From Streptomyces dysideae (GTDB lineage Bacteria; Actinomycetota; Actinomycetes; Streptomycetales; Streptomycetaceae): a stretch of 64,000 bases of DNA. Where the stretch lies: the NCBI RefSeq assembly GCF_001514305.1, contig NZ_KQ949075.1, positions 47,091 through 111,090 of the forward strand, written 5' to 3'. Below are positions 16,289 to 25,723 of the stretch, in pieces; the first letter of the stretch is position 1, and every line of letters starts with the position of its first letter. The position numbers were made by a program, and so were the translations under genes. A model generated the notes under the pieces. That model was not told where the DNA came from. It did not search any database and saw nothing but the letters and a program-made list of their open reading frames with translations.

Positions 16289-19024
16289 TCATCCCGCCTT
16301 TGACGCGTTCGGCCACAGGAACGACGGCAGGTCCTGGCGGCGCTGTATTTTCAGCTTTCGGTAGACCCTGGTCAGGTGCTGTTCCACCGTGCTCGGCGTC
16401 ACGAAGAGCTTCGCCGCGATTTCCCGGTTCGTGTATCCCATGACCGCGAGCGAGGCCACCCGCATTTCGGAACCGGTCAGTTCCCGCACCGAGCCGTGCT
16501 GCTCAGGCACCGGCACCGGCGCCTGCTGGGCCGCCCCACTGTCCGCGGACCCCGCGAGCAGCTCCTGCGCCAACGGCTGCGCCCCACACGCCTTCGCCAC
16601 GTGCAGGCTCTGCCGGAACAGCATCCGCGCCCGCCGCTGTTCACCCACCGCGTTGTACAGCCGGCTCATGTCGCCCAGCACCCGCGCCTGTTCGAAGCGG
16701 TCCCCGGCCGACTCCAGCAGCTCCAGCGCCTCGGTCAGCAACTGCAGCCCGCGCCCCGGCGCACACGTTGCCGCGTACAGCCGCAGCGCGATACCGCGGG
16801 CCCGCCCGCCGCTCGCCCCAGGCCGGGACAACTGCTCGTGCACCAGCTGCTTGGCCCGGTCCGTGTTGCCCAGCCGGATGCACGCCTCGGCCGCACCGGC
16901 CCGCCACGGCACCGGCCCGAGGGCCTGCACGCCCCACTTGCGCTGCAGCTCCCCGCAGGACAGGAAGTCCCCCAGGGCGGCGCGGTGGTGATGGGTCGCC
17001 AGGTGGTGGATGCCGCGGGCCTGGAGGAACAGCAGCCCGTACCAGCTCTCGTACATCGCCTGCGGCACCGCCTGCGACAGATGCCGCAGCGCGTCGTCGT
17101 ACCGGCCCATCCGGGTCGTGGCGACGACCAGACTGGACAGCGGCAGCCCGATGGCCACCCCCCACGACTTGGCCGGCAGCAGCTCCAGCGCGGAGTGCCC
17201 CCGCTCCACGGCCGCGGCCAGGTCGCCCTGGCGTACGGCGATCTCGGCGCGGACCGCCTGGAACACGGCCTGCCAGGTGGGCGTGGCCCGTTCGGCGGCG
17301 TCCATCACGAGGCGCTCGCACCACTCGGCCGCGCTGTCCGCCCGGTCGCCGTGGACCAGGGTGAGCAGCGCCAGCAGGGCGGCCTCCTCGGACCAGTAGG
17401 CGGAGCGGCTCAGCCGCAGGTCCCACAGCACCTGCTCGGCCCGCTCCACCGCGACCTGCCGGTCCCGGGCCAGCTCGCCGGCGAGGGCGGCGGCCCGCTC
17501 CAGCCAGGGTTCGCTGCGCAGCGCCACCACGGTGTCCCCGCCCGGTCGGCGCGGCCCCGGAACCGGGATCCGGGCCGGCCGGGCGAGCGCCGGATGCGCC
17601 CAGGACAGCCACTGCTCCAGGTCGGTCTCCTCCCCGGAGGCATCGCCCCGCGCCGTGGCCGCCGCGCGCAGCCGGCCGAGTGCCTCCGCGGCCTCCTCGG
17701 ACCGCCCGTGCCACAGCAACTGGCGTACCAGCAGTGCCGATTCGGGGAACCGCAGCCGGCCCGCCCGGTCCGCGGTGACGAGCTGCTGGAGACTGCGGGC
17801 CGCGGTGCCGGGGTCGGACTGGAACTCGGTGTGGGCGAGGCGGGCGAGGATCTCGGCCCGCTCGGTCAGATCGCCGCTGGAGCGCTGGGCGAGCTCCAGG
17901 CAGACGGCGGCCGCGGCGGGCCGGTCGGAGAGCAGGTCGTGATCGGCGGCCTCCAGCAGGATCCGTACCGCCCAGGGTTCGTCGGCGCGGCCCGCGTCGA
18001 GCAGATGCCGGGCCACCCGGCCGGCCGGCGCCGCGGAGTCGTACAGCAGCCGGGCGGCCCGCCGGTGCAGGACGGACAGCTCACGCGAGGACAGGTCGTC
18101 CAGGACGGCCTGCCGGACCGAGGGGTGGCGGAACCTGCCGTCGGGCCGCAGCAGTCCGGCGGCGGTCATCGCGCGTACGGTCGGTTCGACCGGTGCCTCC
18201 GCCAGGGCGGCGACGGTGTCGTCGTCGGCGTCCGGGCCGAGCACGGCCAGGGCGCGGGCCAGCGCGAGCGCGGCCTCGTCCCCCCGGTGCAGACAGCTCA
18301 GCAGCGCGAGGCAGTAGGACGGGCCGACGGCCTCGTCGCCGTCGGAGTCCTCCCAGTCGTCGACGAGGGCCGCGAGCAGCAGCGGGTTGCCGCCGGTGGT
18401 GGTGTGGAAGTACGGGGTGAGCCGGCGCGCGGTCTCCGGGCCGAGGCGCGGCGAGAGGAACGCCGTGACGCCGGCCTCGCCGAGCGGGCTCACCTTCAGC
18501 CGGGTGAGCCCGGCCTGCCGCAGTAGTTCCGCGCGCAGCTGGAGGTTGACCGGGGGCACATCGGTGTTGTCGGTGAACACCATGGCCATCCGGGCCGAGC
18601 GCAGCCGGTGGGAGAGGTGCAGCAGCATCCGCAGGGAGGGCTCGTCGGCGTGCTGGACATCGTCGACGGCGATGAGGACCGGCCCCTCGGCGGAACGTTC
18701 CAGCAGCGCTGCCCACAGGTCGTCGGCGGAGCGCACCGTGGGCGGCGGGATCCGGTGCGCCCCCGCCGCGCCGGGGCCCGGCGGGCCGGCGTAGCGCAGC
18801 AGCTGGTTCACCACCGCGTGGGCACGGGTGCGCTCGGGCCGGGAGCAGATGGCGTGCAGCAGCCGGAAGCCGGCCGCCTCCGCGCGGTCGGCGAAGGCGT
18901 GCAGCAGTTCCGTCTTCCCGGTCGCGGACGGGCCTTCGACCAGCGCCGTCCGGCCCCTCCCGGCGAGCGCGGCCTCCTGGACGCGGTGCAGCCGTCCCAG
19001 ATGTTCCTCGCGTTCGACAAGCAT
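16289..19024 (-). CDS. LAL-family (large ATP-binding LuxR) pathway regulator
   Basis: A 911-residue protein. Walker A is GPSATGKT at residues 31-38, Walker B VLIAVDDVQHADEPS, then a long helical region, and a C-terminal LuxR helix-turn-helix (LTGSEMRVASLAVMGYTNREIAAKLFVTPSTVEQHLTRVY, given here as successive family motifs). LAL proteins are usual activators of macrolide and ansamycin clusters. ATG 19024 is chosen because the conserved N-terminus VEREEHL starts there and GGGGGA lies upstream; a much longer frame to 19372 gives only Arg-rich sequence. A site shared with the BBE-oxidase promoter is at 19061. It is probably the activator of this cluster (inference). Confidence 0.92.
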   Translation of the reverse strand: MLVEREEHLGRLHRVQEAALAGRGRTALVEGPSATGKTELLHAFADRAEAAGFRLLHAICSRPERTRAHAVVNQLLRYAGPPGPGAAGAHRIPPPTVRSADDLWAALLERSAEGPVLIAVDDVQHADEPSLRMLLHLSHRLRSARMAMVFTDNTDVPPVNLQLRAELLRQAGLTRLKVSPLGEAGVTAFLSPRLGPETARRLTPYFHTTTGGNPLLLAALVDDWEDSDGDEAVGPSYCLALLSCLHRGDEAALALARALAVLGPDADDDTVAALAEAPVEPTVRAMTAAGLLRPDGRFRHPSVRQAVLDDLSSRELSVLHRRAARLLYDSAAPAGRVARHLLDAGRADEPWAVRILLEAADHDLLSDRPAAAAVCLELAQRSSGDLTERAEILARLAHTEFQSDPGTAARSLQQLVTADRAGRLRFPESALLVRQLLWHGRSEEAAEALGRLRAAATARGDASGEETDLEQWLSWAHPALARPARIPVPGPRRPGGDTVVALRSEPWLERAAALAGELARDRQVAVERAEQVLWDLRLSRSAYWSEEAALLALLTLVHGDRADSAAEWCERLVMDAAERATPTWQAVFQAVRAEIAVRQGDLAAAVERGHSALELLPAKSWGVAIGLPLSSLVVATTRMGRYDDALRHLSQAVPQAMYESWYGLLFLQARGIHHLATHHHRAALGDFLSCGELQRKWGVQALGPVPWRAGAAEACIRLGNTDRAKQLVHEQLSRPGASGGRARGIALRLYAATCAPGRGLQLLTEALELLESAGDRFEQARVLGDMSRLYNAVGEQRRARMLFRQSLHVAKACGAQPLAQELLAGSADSGAAQQAPVPVPEQHGSVRELTGSEMRVASLAVMGYTNREIAAKLFVTPSTVEQHLTRVYRKLKIQRRQDLPSFLWPNASKAG

Positions 19025-19060
19025 GGCTGATCCCCCAGACGTGGTGGCCGTTCGCGGCCC

Positions 19061-19074
19061 GGACCCACTATCGG
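19061..19074 (+). promoter_or_regulatory. Candidate regulator site before the LAL gene
   Basis: GGACCCACTATCGG, 36 bp upstream of the LAL start, matches the site at 9100-9114 in all but one inserted C. It may mark autoregulation by the LAL protein or a second regulator common to both promoters. Confidence 0.4.
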
Positions 19075-19122
19075 CACGAGGGGACCATCGGCCGGGAATC
19101 GGCCATCCACTCGAACAGCGCG

Positions 19123-19157
19123 CGGCCCGGCCGGTGGAGGGGACACCGGCCGGGCCG
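19123..19157 (-). terminator. Hairpin terminator after the AHBA operon
   Basis: Perfect 14-bp arms (19123-19136, 19144-19157) with a 7-nt loop, 106 bp beyond the phosphatase stop. Further GC-rich dyads lie between. It separates the AHBA operon from the LAL gene, which therefore needs its own promoter. Confidence 0.75.
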
Positions 19158-19263
19158 AGGCGGCGGTCGGGGGGAACCGCCGGACGCGCGGCGGCCGGGG
19201 GACGCCGCCGGTGAGAAGGGCTTCGGGTGTGGACAGGGGGAGGGGGACCGAGGCGGCCGTCGG

Positions 19264-19989
19264 TCAGACGGCCCCCGCCACCGCCGGGCACAGTGCCAGC
19301 AGTTCGGCCGGCCGGTGCAGGGCCGCGTCGGGGTCGGCGGTGAGCAGCTCGGCCGCGTCGCACTCGCCCCACAGCGCGGCCACCGCGTCCACCCCGGCGC
19401 CGCGTGCCGCCGCGATGTCGGTGACGGCGTCGCCGACCATCAGGGCCTCCTCGGGGCGGGCACCGAGCAGCTCCAGCGCGCGCAGCACGATGTCCGGCGC
19501 CGGCTTGGCACGGGCCACCTCGTCGGAGCCGAGCACATGGTCGAAGCAGTGGAGGACCCCGAGCGTGTCCAGCAGATGCCGGGCCCGGTCGCCCGCCTTG
19601 CCGGTGGCTATCGCGGTGCGGAACCCGCGCTCGCGCAGCTCCTGGAGGAGCGGGGTGACGCCGGGGAACAGCGGGACCCGGCCGGCGAGCCGGTAGCTCT
19701 CCCGGACGAAGGGACCCTCCATCTCCAGCGGCAGCCCCATGATCCTCATGATGTCCGGGAAATATCGCCCGAGATGGCGCTCGTACTCGTCGAACGGGGC
19801 CTCTCCGTCCCCGACGACCTCGGCATAGGCGATCGTGAACGCCTCCCGCATGACCGGAAAGCTGTCCACGATCACTCCGTCGAGATCGAAGATGACCACG
19901 CTCTTGGGATGGGCGAAGGGACCGGCGGTCGTGACCGCTGTACCGATCGTGCCGGTTGTTCCGGGGGCGAAGGTGATACCAGAGTGCAT
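19264..19989 (-). CDS. HAD-family phosphatase (RifM-like)
   Basis: A 241-residue haloacid-dehalogenase hydrolase with motif I DLDGVIVDS, motif II ATGKAG, the Lys in RAKPAPD and motif IV VGDAVTD. The homologue RifM works with the oxidoreductase RifL in making the aminosugar precursor (kanosamine branch) for AHBA. The first 27 residues before the HAD domain are Gly/Thr-rich. GGGAG 6 nt before ATG 19989 supports the start. It is the last gene of the AHBA synthase-oxidoreductase-phosphatase operon, 49 bp behind the oxidoreductase. Confidence 0.9.
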   Translation of the reverse strand: MHSGITFAPGTTGTIGTAVTTAGPFAHPKSVVIFDLDGVIVDSFPVMREAFTIAYAEVVGDGEAPFDEYERHLGRYFPDIMRIMGLPLEMEGPFVRESYRLAGRVPLFPGVTPLLQELRERGFRTAIATGKAGDRARHLLDTLGVLHCFDHVLGSDEVARAKPAPDIVLRALELLGARPEEALMVGDAVTDIAAARGAGVDAVAALWGECDAAELLTADPDAALHRPAELLALCPAVAGAV

Positions 19990-20038
19990 GGGGATCTCCC
20001 TGACGTCGGTATGGGTGTGTAAGGGGTGCCGGTCCTGC

Positions 20039-21142
20039 TCACACCACGGCGACCGGCGCCGGCGTCGGCGCGGACCGGATCCGGCGGGCCGAGCCGTAGA
20101 GGCGCTCGATGACGGTGATGGTGCGCCGGGCCTCGGCGACGGCCCTGCCCTGGTAGCCGGGGTCGGCGAGGAGTTGTGGCAGGGCGTCGAGCTGACGGTC
20201 GTACTCCGCGCCGACGGGCTCGCCGTCGAAAGGGACCGGCAGGGACTCGCCCGCGTGGCTGAGGACCAGGTGTGAGCCGCCCGCGCGGTTGGGGCTGAAG
20301 CCGAAGGTGCAGCGCAGCGAGACCGCCGCCGCGCTGCCCTCGACGCGGATGGTGGTGGTGTCGAGCGCCTCGTGCGAGGCCCAACTGGCGCGCAGGGCCA
20401 CCGAGATGCCGCTCGAGGTGACCAGGAAACCCCGCGCGGTGTCCTCGACGTCCCCGCCGCCGGCCGGGGCCGGACCGCCGCCGTGACGCCAGGAGGTGCC
20501 GTGCGCTGCGGCGTTGATGAAGTCGCCGGAGACCGTGCCGAGGACGTGCTCGTAGTCGACCGGGCCGAGCAGCGGGGTGACCGTGTCCAGCAGGTGCCAG
20601 CCCAGGTCGACCAGGGCGCCGCCGCCGGACAGGTCGCTGCGGGTGAACCAGCCGCCCGCGTCCGGCACCCCCTTCGCCCGCACCCAGGACACCTCCACGT
20701 GCCGGACCTCGCCGGCCTCGCGGGCCACGGCCGCGGCCAGGGCGGCGACGTCCGCGCGGTAGCGGGCGGCGCTGCCCGCGAGCAGCACCGCACCCGCCTC
20801 GCGCTCCGCCGCGGCCAGCTGGTCCGCCTCGGCGGAGGTGAGGCAGACCGGCTTCTCCAGGAAGACCGGCACTCCCCGGTGCAGCAGCCCGCAGGCGACC
20901 GGGCTGTGCAGATGGTTGGGTACGGCGACCACGGCGAGGTCCGCCAGATCCGGGGTCACCTCCGCGACGTCGGCCAGCACCCGGACGTCCGGCCACGCCG
21001 CCGCGGCGGCCTCACGGGCGGCGGGGGACGGGTCCGCCACCGCGACCACCTGGTACGCCGGGTGCGCTGCCAGCCGGGACAGCCAGATCTCCCGTCCCGC
21101 CCAGCCGAGCCCCACGACGGCCACGCGTACCGGCGGGGTCAC
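20039..21142 (-). CDS. Gfo/Idh/MocA-family oxidoreductase (RifL-like)
   Basis: A 367-residue NAD(P)-dependent oxidoreductase. The Rossmann motif VVGLGWAG is at residues 9-16 and the dinucleotide-fold Lys motif EKPVCLT at about residue 95. RifL homologues oxidise UDP-glucose (or a derived sugar) in the aminosugar branch leading to kanosamine. GTG 21142 overlaps the AHBA synthase stop by 4 bp (GTGA), so the two are translationally coupled. This tight K-L-M order matches known AHBA operons. Confidence 0.9.
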   Translation of the reverse strand: MTPPVRVAVVGLGWAGREIWLSRLAAHPAYQVVAVADPSPAAREAAAAAWPDVRVLADVAEVTPDLADLAVVAVPNHLHSPVACGLLHRGVPVFLEKPVCLTSAEADQLAAAEREAGAVLLAGSAARYRADVAALAAAVAREAGEVRHVEVSWVRAKGVPDAGGWFTRSDLSGGGALVDLGWHLLDTVTPLLGPVDYEHVLGTVSGDFINAAAHGTSWRHGGGPAPAGGGDVEDTARGFLVTSSGISVALRASWASHEALDTTTIRVEGSAAAVSLRCTFGFSPNRAGGSHLVLSHAGESLPVPFDGEPVGAEYDRQLDALPQLLADPGYQGRAVAEARRTITVIERLYGSARRIRSAPTPAPVAVV

Positions 21143-22305
21143 AGTGTCGCCAGGGTCTCGGAGAGGATGTCGGCGATCTCGTGCATCTGCTGCTCGGTGC
21201 CGAGCAGGGTGCGGTGGTGCAGCCAGATCGCGTCCGCGTACACGGCCTCGGTGTGCGGGCAGCGGGCGGCGATCGCCTCGACGGACTCCTCGGGTGCGCC
21301 GGTCTCCCAGAAGCCGTCGGAGCGGTAGATCGCGCGGAACGCGGCGAACGCCGGCAGGCCGCGCTCGATGAGCGCGTCGACGAGCCGGTTACGGCGCTCG
21401 GCGCTCATGCCGGGGATCCGGAACATGGCCATGTAGTGCGGGTTGCGGGTGACCCGCTCGTCGATGAGCTGCGGCTGCACGCCGTCGATCTGGGCCAGCA
21501 GCCCGGACAGCACCGGCCAGTTGCGCTCCCGGGTGTCGATCTGGCCGCCGAGGCGGGCCAGTTGGGCGCGCAGCACACTCGCGGAGAACTCGTTCATCCG
21601 GAAGTTGGAGCCCGACGTCTTGTGGAAGTAGTACCGGTCGCTGCTCGGGCGGCCGCAGCTGTGGCGCAGGAACGCCTCCTCGCGCTGCCCGGCGTCCACG
21701 AAGGTGACGAGGCCGCCCTCGCCGGCCGTCATCAGCTTGCCGTTCTGGAAGCTGAACGCGGCGACCGCGCCCAGCTCGCCGACCTTCCGGCCCGCCCACT
21801 CCGCGCCGTGCGCGTGCGCGGCGTCCTGGATCAGCGGTACGCCGCTGTCCGCGGACAGCTTGGCCAGCGCGTCCATGTCGCACATCTGCCCGGCCATGTG
21901 CACCGGCATGATCGCCGCGGTGCGCGGGGTGACGGCGTTCGCGGCGGCCACCGGGTCGATGTTGAAGGTGCCCGGGTCGATGTCCACCGGCACGGCGACG
22001 GCACCCAGCCGCTGGGCGGCCTGTGACGAGGAGATGAAGGTGAACGCCGGCACGATGACCTCGGTGCCGGGGCCCACGCCCAGGACCTGCAGGGCGAGTT
22101 CCAGGGCGTGCGTGCCGTTGGTGACCGCCAGGGCGTGCGGGGTGCCGTGGTACGCGCCGAACTCCTCCTCGAAGGTGTCGACCTCGCTGCCGCCCATGCG
22201 CCACCACTGGCCCTGGTCGAGAGCGCGGACGAGACCGGTGCGCTCTTCTTCTCCGAACTGCGGCCACACCGGGAATTCGGGCTTCGGCCGAGAATTCTGA
22301 GTCAT
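21139..22305 (-). CDS. AHBA synthase, PLP-dependent (RifK-like)
   Basis: A 388-residue DegT/DnrJ/EryC1-type PLP protein, the same length as known AHBA synthases. The PLP Lys is about residue 190 in SFQNGKLMTAGEGG; other cofactor residues are in NGTHALELAL and QDAAHAHGAEW. It dehydrates and aromatises aminodehydroshikimate to 3-amino-5-hydroxybenzoate, and may also act as the transaminase with RifL in the sugar branch. This gene is the diagnostic marker that the cluster makes an ansamycin or another AHBA-derived compound. It starts the operon and diverges from the dehydratase gene. Confidence 0.95.
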   Translation of the reverse strand: MTQNSRPKPEFPVWPQFGEEERTGLVRALDQGQWWRMGGSEVDTFEEEFGAYHGTPHALAVTNGTHALELALQVLGVGPGTEVIVPAFTFISSSQAAQRLGAVAVPVDIDPGTFNIDPVAAANAVTPRTAAIMPVHMAGQMCDMDALAKLSADSGVPLIQDAAHAHGAEWAGRKVGELGAVAAFSFQNGKLMTAGEGGLVTFVDAGQREEAFLRHSCGRPSSDRYYFHKTSGSNFRMNEFSASVLRAQLARLGGQIDTRERNWPVLSGLLAQIDGVQPQLIDERVTRNPHYMAMFRIPGMSAERRNRLVDALIERGLPAFAAFRAIYRSDGFWETGAPEESVEAIAARCPHTEAVYADAIWLHHRTLLGTEQQMHEIADILSETLATL

Positions 22306-22486
22306 TTCTCTTTCGCTCCTTCGCGGTCAAAAGCTGTGCCGCGAATCTACCGGCGCCGAAGCGGCCCGGTCATCCCCCTACAGGACCCCTATGTCCCCCT
22401 TGTCAAGGGGTCCGTAAAGGAGTGCCAATTCCACCGCGCGGGGTAGTGCTTTAGCTTTTTGAGCAGTGCAGTCATCTGGAGGCGAT
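22306..22486. promoter_or_regulatory. Divergent AHBA synthase / dehydratase promoter region with an 8-bp dyad
   Basis: The 181-bp region contains a perfect inverted repeat: GGACCCCT (22383-22390) and AGGGGTCC (22406-22413) with 15 nt between. CCCTATG occurs within it at 22387-22393. Placed between the two AHBA operons it is a likely control point. I could not fix -35/-10 boxes. Confidence 0.5.
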
Positions 22487-22930
22487 ATGAGCGAACTGCT
22501 GCTGTTGAACGGACCGAACCTCGGCATCCTCGGGCGCCGCGAGCCAGAGATCTACGGCACCGAGACCCTGGGCGACATCGCCGACGCCGTGGCGGACGAG
22601 ATCGCCGACCGCGGCTGGAAGGTGAAGAGCGTTCAGCATGAATCGGAGGCGGAACTGATCCGTGCCATTCAGGACAGTTATGACACGGTCGGGGCCATTG
22701 TGAATCCCGGGGCGCTGATGATCGCGGGATGGAGCCTGCGGGACGCACTCGCCAGTTACCCGCGGCCCTGGATAGAGGTGCACATTTCCAATATCTGGGC
22801 ACGGGAGTCCTTCCGGCACGCGTCGGTGATCGCCCCCATCGCGGACGGTCTCATCGCCGGCCTCGGGGCCACGGGCTACCGGCTCGCGGCCCGGGCACTG
22901 CTCGCCCTGACACCCGCCGAGGCCCGGTGA
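22487..22930 (+). CDS. Type II 3-(amino)dehydroquinate dehydratase (RifJ-like)
   Basis: A 147-residue protein with all type II features: NGPNLGILGRREPEIYG with the catalytic Tyr, QHESEAELI, NPGALMIAG, and the catalytic His in EVHISN. In this setting it should convert aminoDHQ to aminodehydroshikimate, the AHBA synthase substrate. It could equally accept DHQ. GGAGG (22478-22482) lies 4 nt before ATG 22487. Its stop overlaps the thioesterase start by 4 bp (GTGA). Confidence 0.92.
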   Translation: MSELLLLNGPNLGILGRREPEIYGTETLGDIADAVADEIADRGWKVKSVQHESEAELIRAIQDSYDTVGAIVNPGALMIAGWSLRDALASYPRPWIEVHISNIWARESFRHASVIAPIADGLIAGLGATGYRLAARALLALTPAEAR

Positions 22931-23754
22931 GCACGGCCACGGCGGAGCACGGCCGCCCCTCACCGGGCGGCCGTGCGGCCCGCGAACCCACCACTCCGGC
23001 CGACCCCTGGATCCGGCGCTTCCAGCCGACCCCCGAGGCCCCCGTACGGCTGGTCTGCCTGCCGCACGCGGGCGGTTCGGCCGCCTCCTACGCCCCCCTC
23101 GCCCGCGCGCTCGCCCCCGTGGCGGACGTGCTGGCGATCCAGTACCCCGGCCGGCAGGACCGCCGCGCCGAGCCAGGCATCACCCGTCTCACAGACCTCG
23201 CCGACCTCGTCGCGGACGCGCTCGCCCCCTGGGCCGACCGCCCGTTCGTCGTCTTCGGCCACAGCATGGGCGCCCTCCTCGGCTACGAGGTGACCGTCCG
23301 GCTCGAGGCGGCGGGCATCGCTCCCCGGGCGCTGGTCGCCTCCGGCCGCCGGGCACCCTCACGGCACCGTGCCGAATCGGTCCACCTGCGGAACGAGGAA
23401 GGAGTCGTGGCCGAACTGCGGCGGCTCGGCGGCGTGGACCCCGCCTTCCTGGACGATCCCGAACTGCGCGCGATGATCCTCCCCGCGGTCCGCGGCGACT
23501 ACGAGGCCATCGAGACCTACCGCCACACCCCGCGACCGCCCCTGCGGACGCCCGTCACCGTCCTCACCGGGGACAACGACCCCCAGGTCACCGCGGAGGA
23601 GGCGGCCGCCTGGGCCGAACACACCACCCACGCCTTCGCGCTGCGCACCTTCAAGGGCGGCCACTTCTACCTCAACGAACACCTGCCCGAGGTACAGGCC
23701 GTCCTGCGCGGGCTCCTGTCGGAAGGTGAGGTCAGCCGACGGCCCGGCCCCTGA
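22927..23754 (+). CDS. Type II (editing) thioesterase, RifR-like
   Basis: A 275-residue alpha/beta hydrolase with Ser113 in GHSMG, the Asp in GDNDP and the His in GGHFYL. Type II thioesterases clear stalled or wrong acyl groups from PKS carrier proteins. The first 25 residues are a non-conserved extension. It starts on a GTG inside the dehydratase stop. It is the last recognisable cluster gene on this side; a T-tailed terminator follows. Confidence 0.92.
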   Translation: MSTATAEHGRPSPGGRAAREPTTPADPWIRRFQPTPEAPVRLVCLPHAGGSAASYAPLARALAPVADVLAIQYPGRQDRRAEPGITRLTDLADLVADALAPWADRPFVVFGHSMGALLGYEVTVRLEAAGIAPRALVASGRRAPSRHRAESVHLRNEEGVVAELRRLGGVDPAFLDDPELRAMILPAVRGDYEAIETYRHTPRPPLRTPVTVLTGDNDPQVTAEEAAAWAEHTTHAFALRTFKGGHFYLNEHLPEVQAVLRGLLSEGEVSRRPGP

Positions 23755-23770
23755 GCGGTCGGGTGTGCCG

Positions 23771-23805
23771 GGGCCGGAGAGACACTCAGCTGGTCCCTCC
23801 GGCCC
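23771..23805 (+). terminator. T-tailed terminator at the right end of the ansamycin cluster
   Basis: Perfect 9-bp arms GGGCCGGAG (23771-23779) and CTCCGGCCC (23797-23805) followed by TTTTCTCC. It is 16 bp after the thioesterase stop and marks the end of the cluster on this side. Confidence 0.85.
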
Positions 23806-24259
23806 TTTTCTCCTGGTTTCCCCTCGCGGGTCCGGTGTGTCAGTCCTCGCCCCTGACGATGTTCCACTCGGCGTCCGTCAGGGGCTGCCGGGCGCCCGCG
23901 TCGACGGTCGCCGGAACACAGGTACGTACTCCGCTCCCGCGCCGACGGCGCTCCTTCTCCCAGCCCGTATCGGGCCGACGGATGGCGCTGCTCTTCCTGA
24001 CGTCCGCGGTCACGGTGCTTCATCTTCCTTCTGCATCCGGTCCTGCCGGGAACCGGTCCGATCCTCTGCTACCTCTCGTTGCGCGAGAACGAGTTCCCCA
24101 CCTCACGGCCGGAAAACCCGGCCCTGCCCTGGGCCGGCACCCAACAGGCGGCCGCCGCCGTCCTGCCGCGCGGCCTGGCGGCCCGTTGCCGAGAAGGCCG
24201 AGAAAGCCGGCACGGCCGATCCCCTGCCGCGCGTCCGCCACCCCGCCCGCGCGGCTCCC
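23806..24259. other. 454-bp stretch without a clear gene at the cluster boundary
   Basis: No frame shows a recognisable protein. On the minus strand a frame ending at 23840 reads LTDAEWNIVRGED; the first part resembles the start of IS5-type transposases (LTDAEW), but only six residues match, so a remnant is merely possible. The stretch separates the cluster from an unrelated lipid kinase. Confidence 0.5.
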
Positions 24260-25621
24260 TCACCCGCCCCACGTCCGCCACCCCGCCCGCCGCGGCGCCG
24301 CCGTCCGCCCCACCGATGCCGCCAGTTTGCGCAACCGTCGCCAGTTCAGGCGCGGTGGGGCCTCCGGTACCCCGGGCCGGTGCCGGGGGACGCGGACGCG
24401 GAGGGCGCCCGGGGTGATGCGGCAGTGGACGGGGGTGGGGAGGGTCAGGGCCTCGCCGTCCAGGCCGACCTCGATTTCGGGGCGGTCGGCATCCACGACC
24501 ACTTCACGCGCCGTCATGATGGTGAGGCCGGCCGGCTGGGGGTCCAGGAGCAGGGCCGCCGCCTCCGCCGCGTTGTCCACCCTGACGCCCAGCACGCCGA
24601 GGACCCCGGAGTCGAGCCGTCGGCGCCGGCCGAGGCCGAGGGGGTCGTCCGTGCGGTAGGGGTTGTTGCTGACCAGCACCGCGTGCGGGTCGGTGAGGAC
24701 CGTGCGCCGTACGCGGGCCGTGAGCCGTGCGCCCTGCTTACGGGTGAGCAGGTCGGGGAGGAGGTCCAGCGCGGTGCCCACCTTGTCGGCGCGGTAGGCG
24801 GGGCTCTGGATGACGGCGGCGTAGGTGCCGAACGACGCGTTGTTGACGAAGGGATGGTCGCCCGCGTAGCCGAGGTCGACGCGGAGTTCGACGCCGTCGG
24901 TCAGCGCGTCGAGGGACGCGGCGGGGTCGTCGCGGTCGAGGCCGAGGTCCATGGCGAAGTGGTTGCGGGTGCCGGCGGTGACGACCATGAACGGCACGCC
25001 GTGCTCGGCGGCGACCGCGGCGACGAGCGCCTGGGTGCCGTCGCCGCCCGCGACACCCAGCAGGTCCGCGCCCCGCGCCACCGCGTCCCGGGCCAGGACG
25101 GTGACGTCCTGGTGCTTCTCGGGATCGAGCAGCGCGACCTGCGCGCCGAGGCTCTCGGCCTTCTCCGTCAGGCCGAAGCGTCCGACCTTCCCGCCGCCGG
25201 AACGCGGGTTCATGATCAGGAAGGGGCGCTGCGGTGCCGGCGTCCGGTACTCCTTCTGGCGCGGCGCACGGAACCCAGTGCTGCGCAGGGCGTACCGCCC
25301 GGCCCAGACGGCCAGCGTCCACAGCGCCGCCGACACCAGCGGGGCCCACCACAGGGTGGCCGCGAACAGGGTGACGAGCCCGACCGGCACCGCGACGGCG
25401 ACCAGGGCCGCCAGCACCCGCACCGGGCCCCGGTTGGCCAGCGCCCACCACACGGCGGCCGCCGTCAGGCCCGCCCCGACGAGCCCGGCGGCCACCAGCA
25501 GCAGCCCCGTCACGCCCCCGAAGCCGACCGGCAGCAGCACCGCCAGCGCCGCCGACGCCAGCGACGCCCGGGCCGCCCAGCGCTGCCCGGCGGGCTCCCA
25601 GCCCATCATGTCCGCACCCAT
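24260..25621 (-). CDS. Diacylglycerol kinase-type lipid kinase with N-terminal membrane segments
   Basis: A 453-residue protein. The first 130 residues contain about four hydrophobic segments. The catalytic domain (PF00781) then begins with NPRSGGGK and contains the nucleotide loop GGDGTQ, followed by the YegS-like beta domain (VNNASFGTYA). It probably phosphorylates a membrane lipid such as diacylglycerol. ATG 25621 lies 3 nt from GGAGGA, which is short; GTG 25636 or a downstream ATG are possible. Not part of the ansamycin cluster. Confidence 0.85.
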   Translation of the reverse strand: MGADMMGWEPAGQRWAARASLASAALAVLLPVGFGGVTGLLLVAAGLVGAGLTAAAVWWALANRGPVRVLAALVAVAVPVGLVTLFAATLWWAPLVSAALWTLAVWAGRYALRSTGFRAPRQKEYRTPAPQRPFLIMNPRSGGGKVGRFGLTEKAESLGAQVALLDPEKHQDVTVLARDAVARGADLLGVAGGDGTQALVAAVAAEHGVPFMVVTAGTRNHFAMDLGLDRDDPAASLDALTDGVELRVDLGYAGDHPFVNNASFGTYAAVIQSPAYRADKVGTALDLLPDLLTRKQGARLTARVRRTVLTDPHAVLVSNNPYRTDDPLGLGRRRRLDSGVLGVLGVRVDNAAEAAALLLDPQPAGLTIMTAREVVVDADRPEIEVGLDGEALTLPTPVHCRITPGALRVRVPRHRPGVPEAPPRLNWRRLRKLAASVGRTAAPRRAGWRTWGG

Positions 25622-25723
25622 GCTTCCTCCACTCACCGGCGGACATCGTAGGAGGCGTCTGTGCCGTGGTCATGAAGGACAGGCGCGGGGCTCCTGGATG
25701 TCGCACCCCGGCAAAGTGGCCGT

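Noticed and set aside
23840-23990. Possible start of an IS5-type transposase on the minus strand
   Set aside because: Only LTDAEW matches; far too short to claim an insertion sequence.
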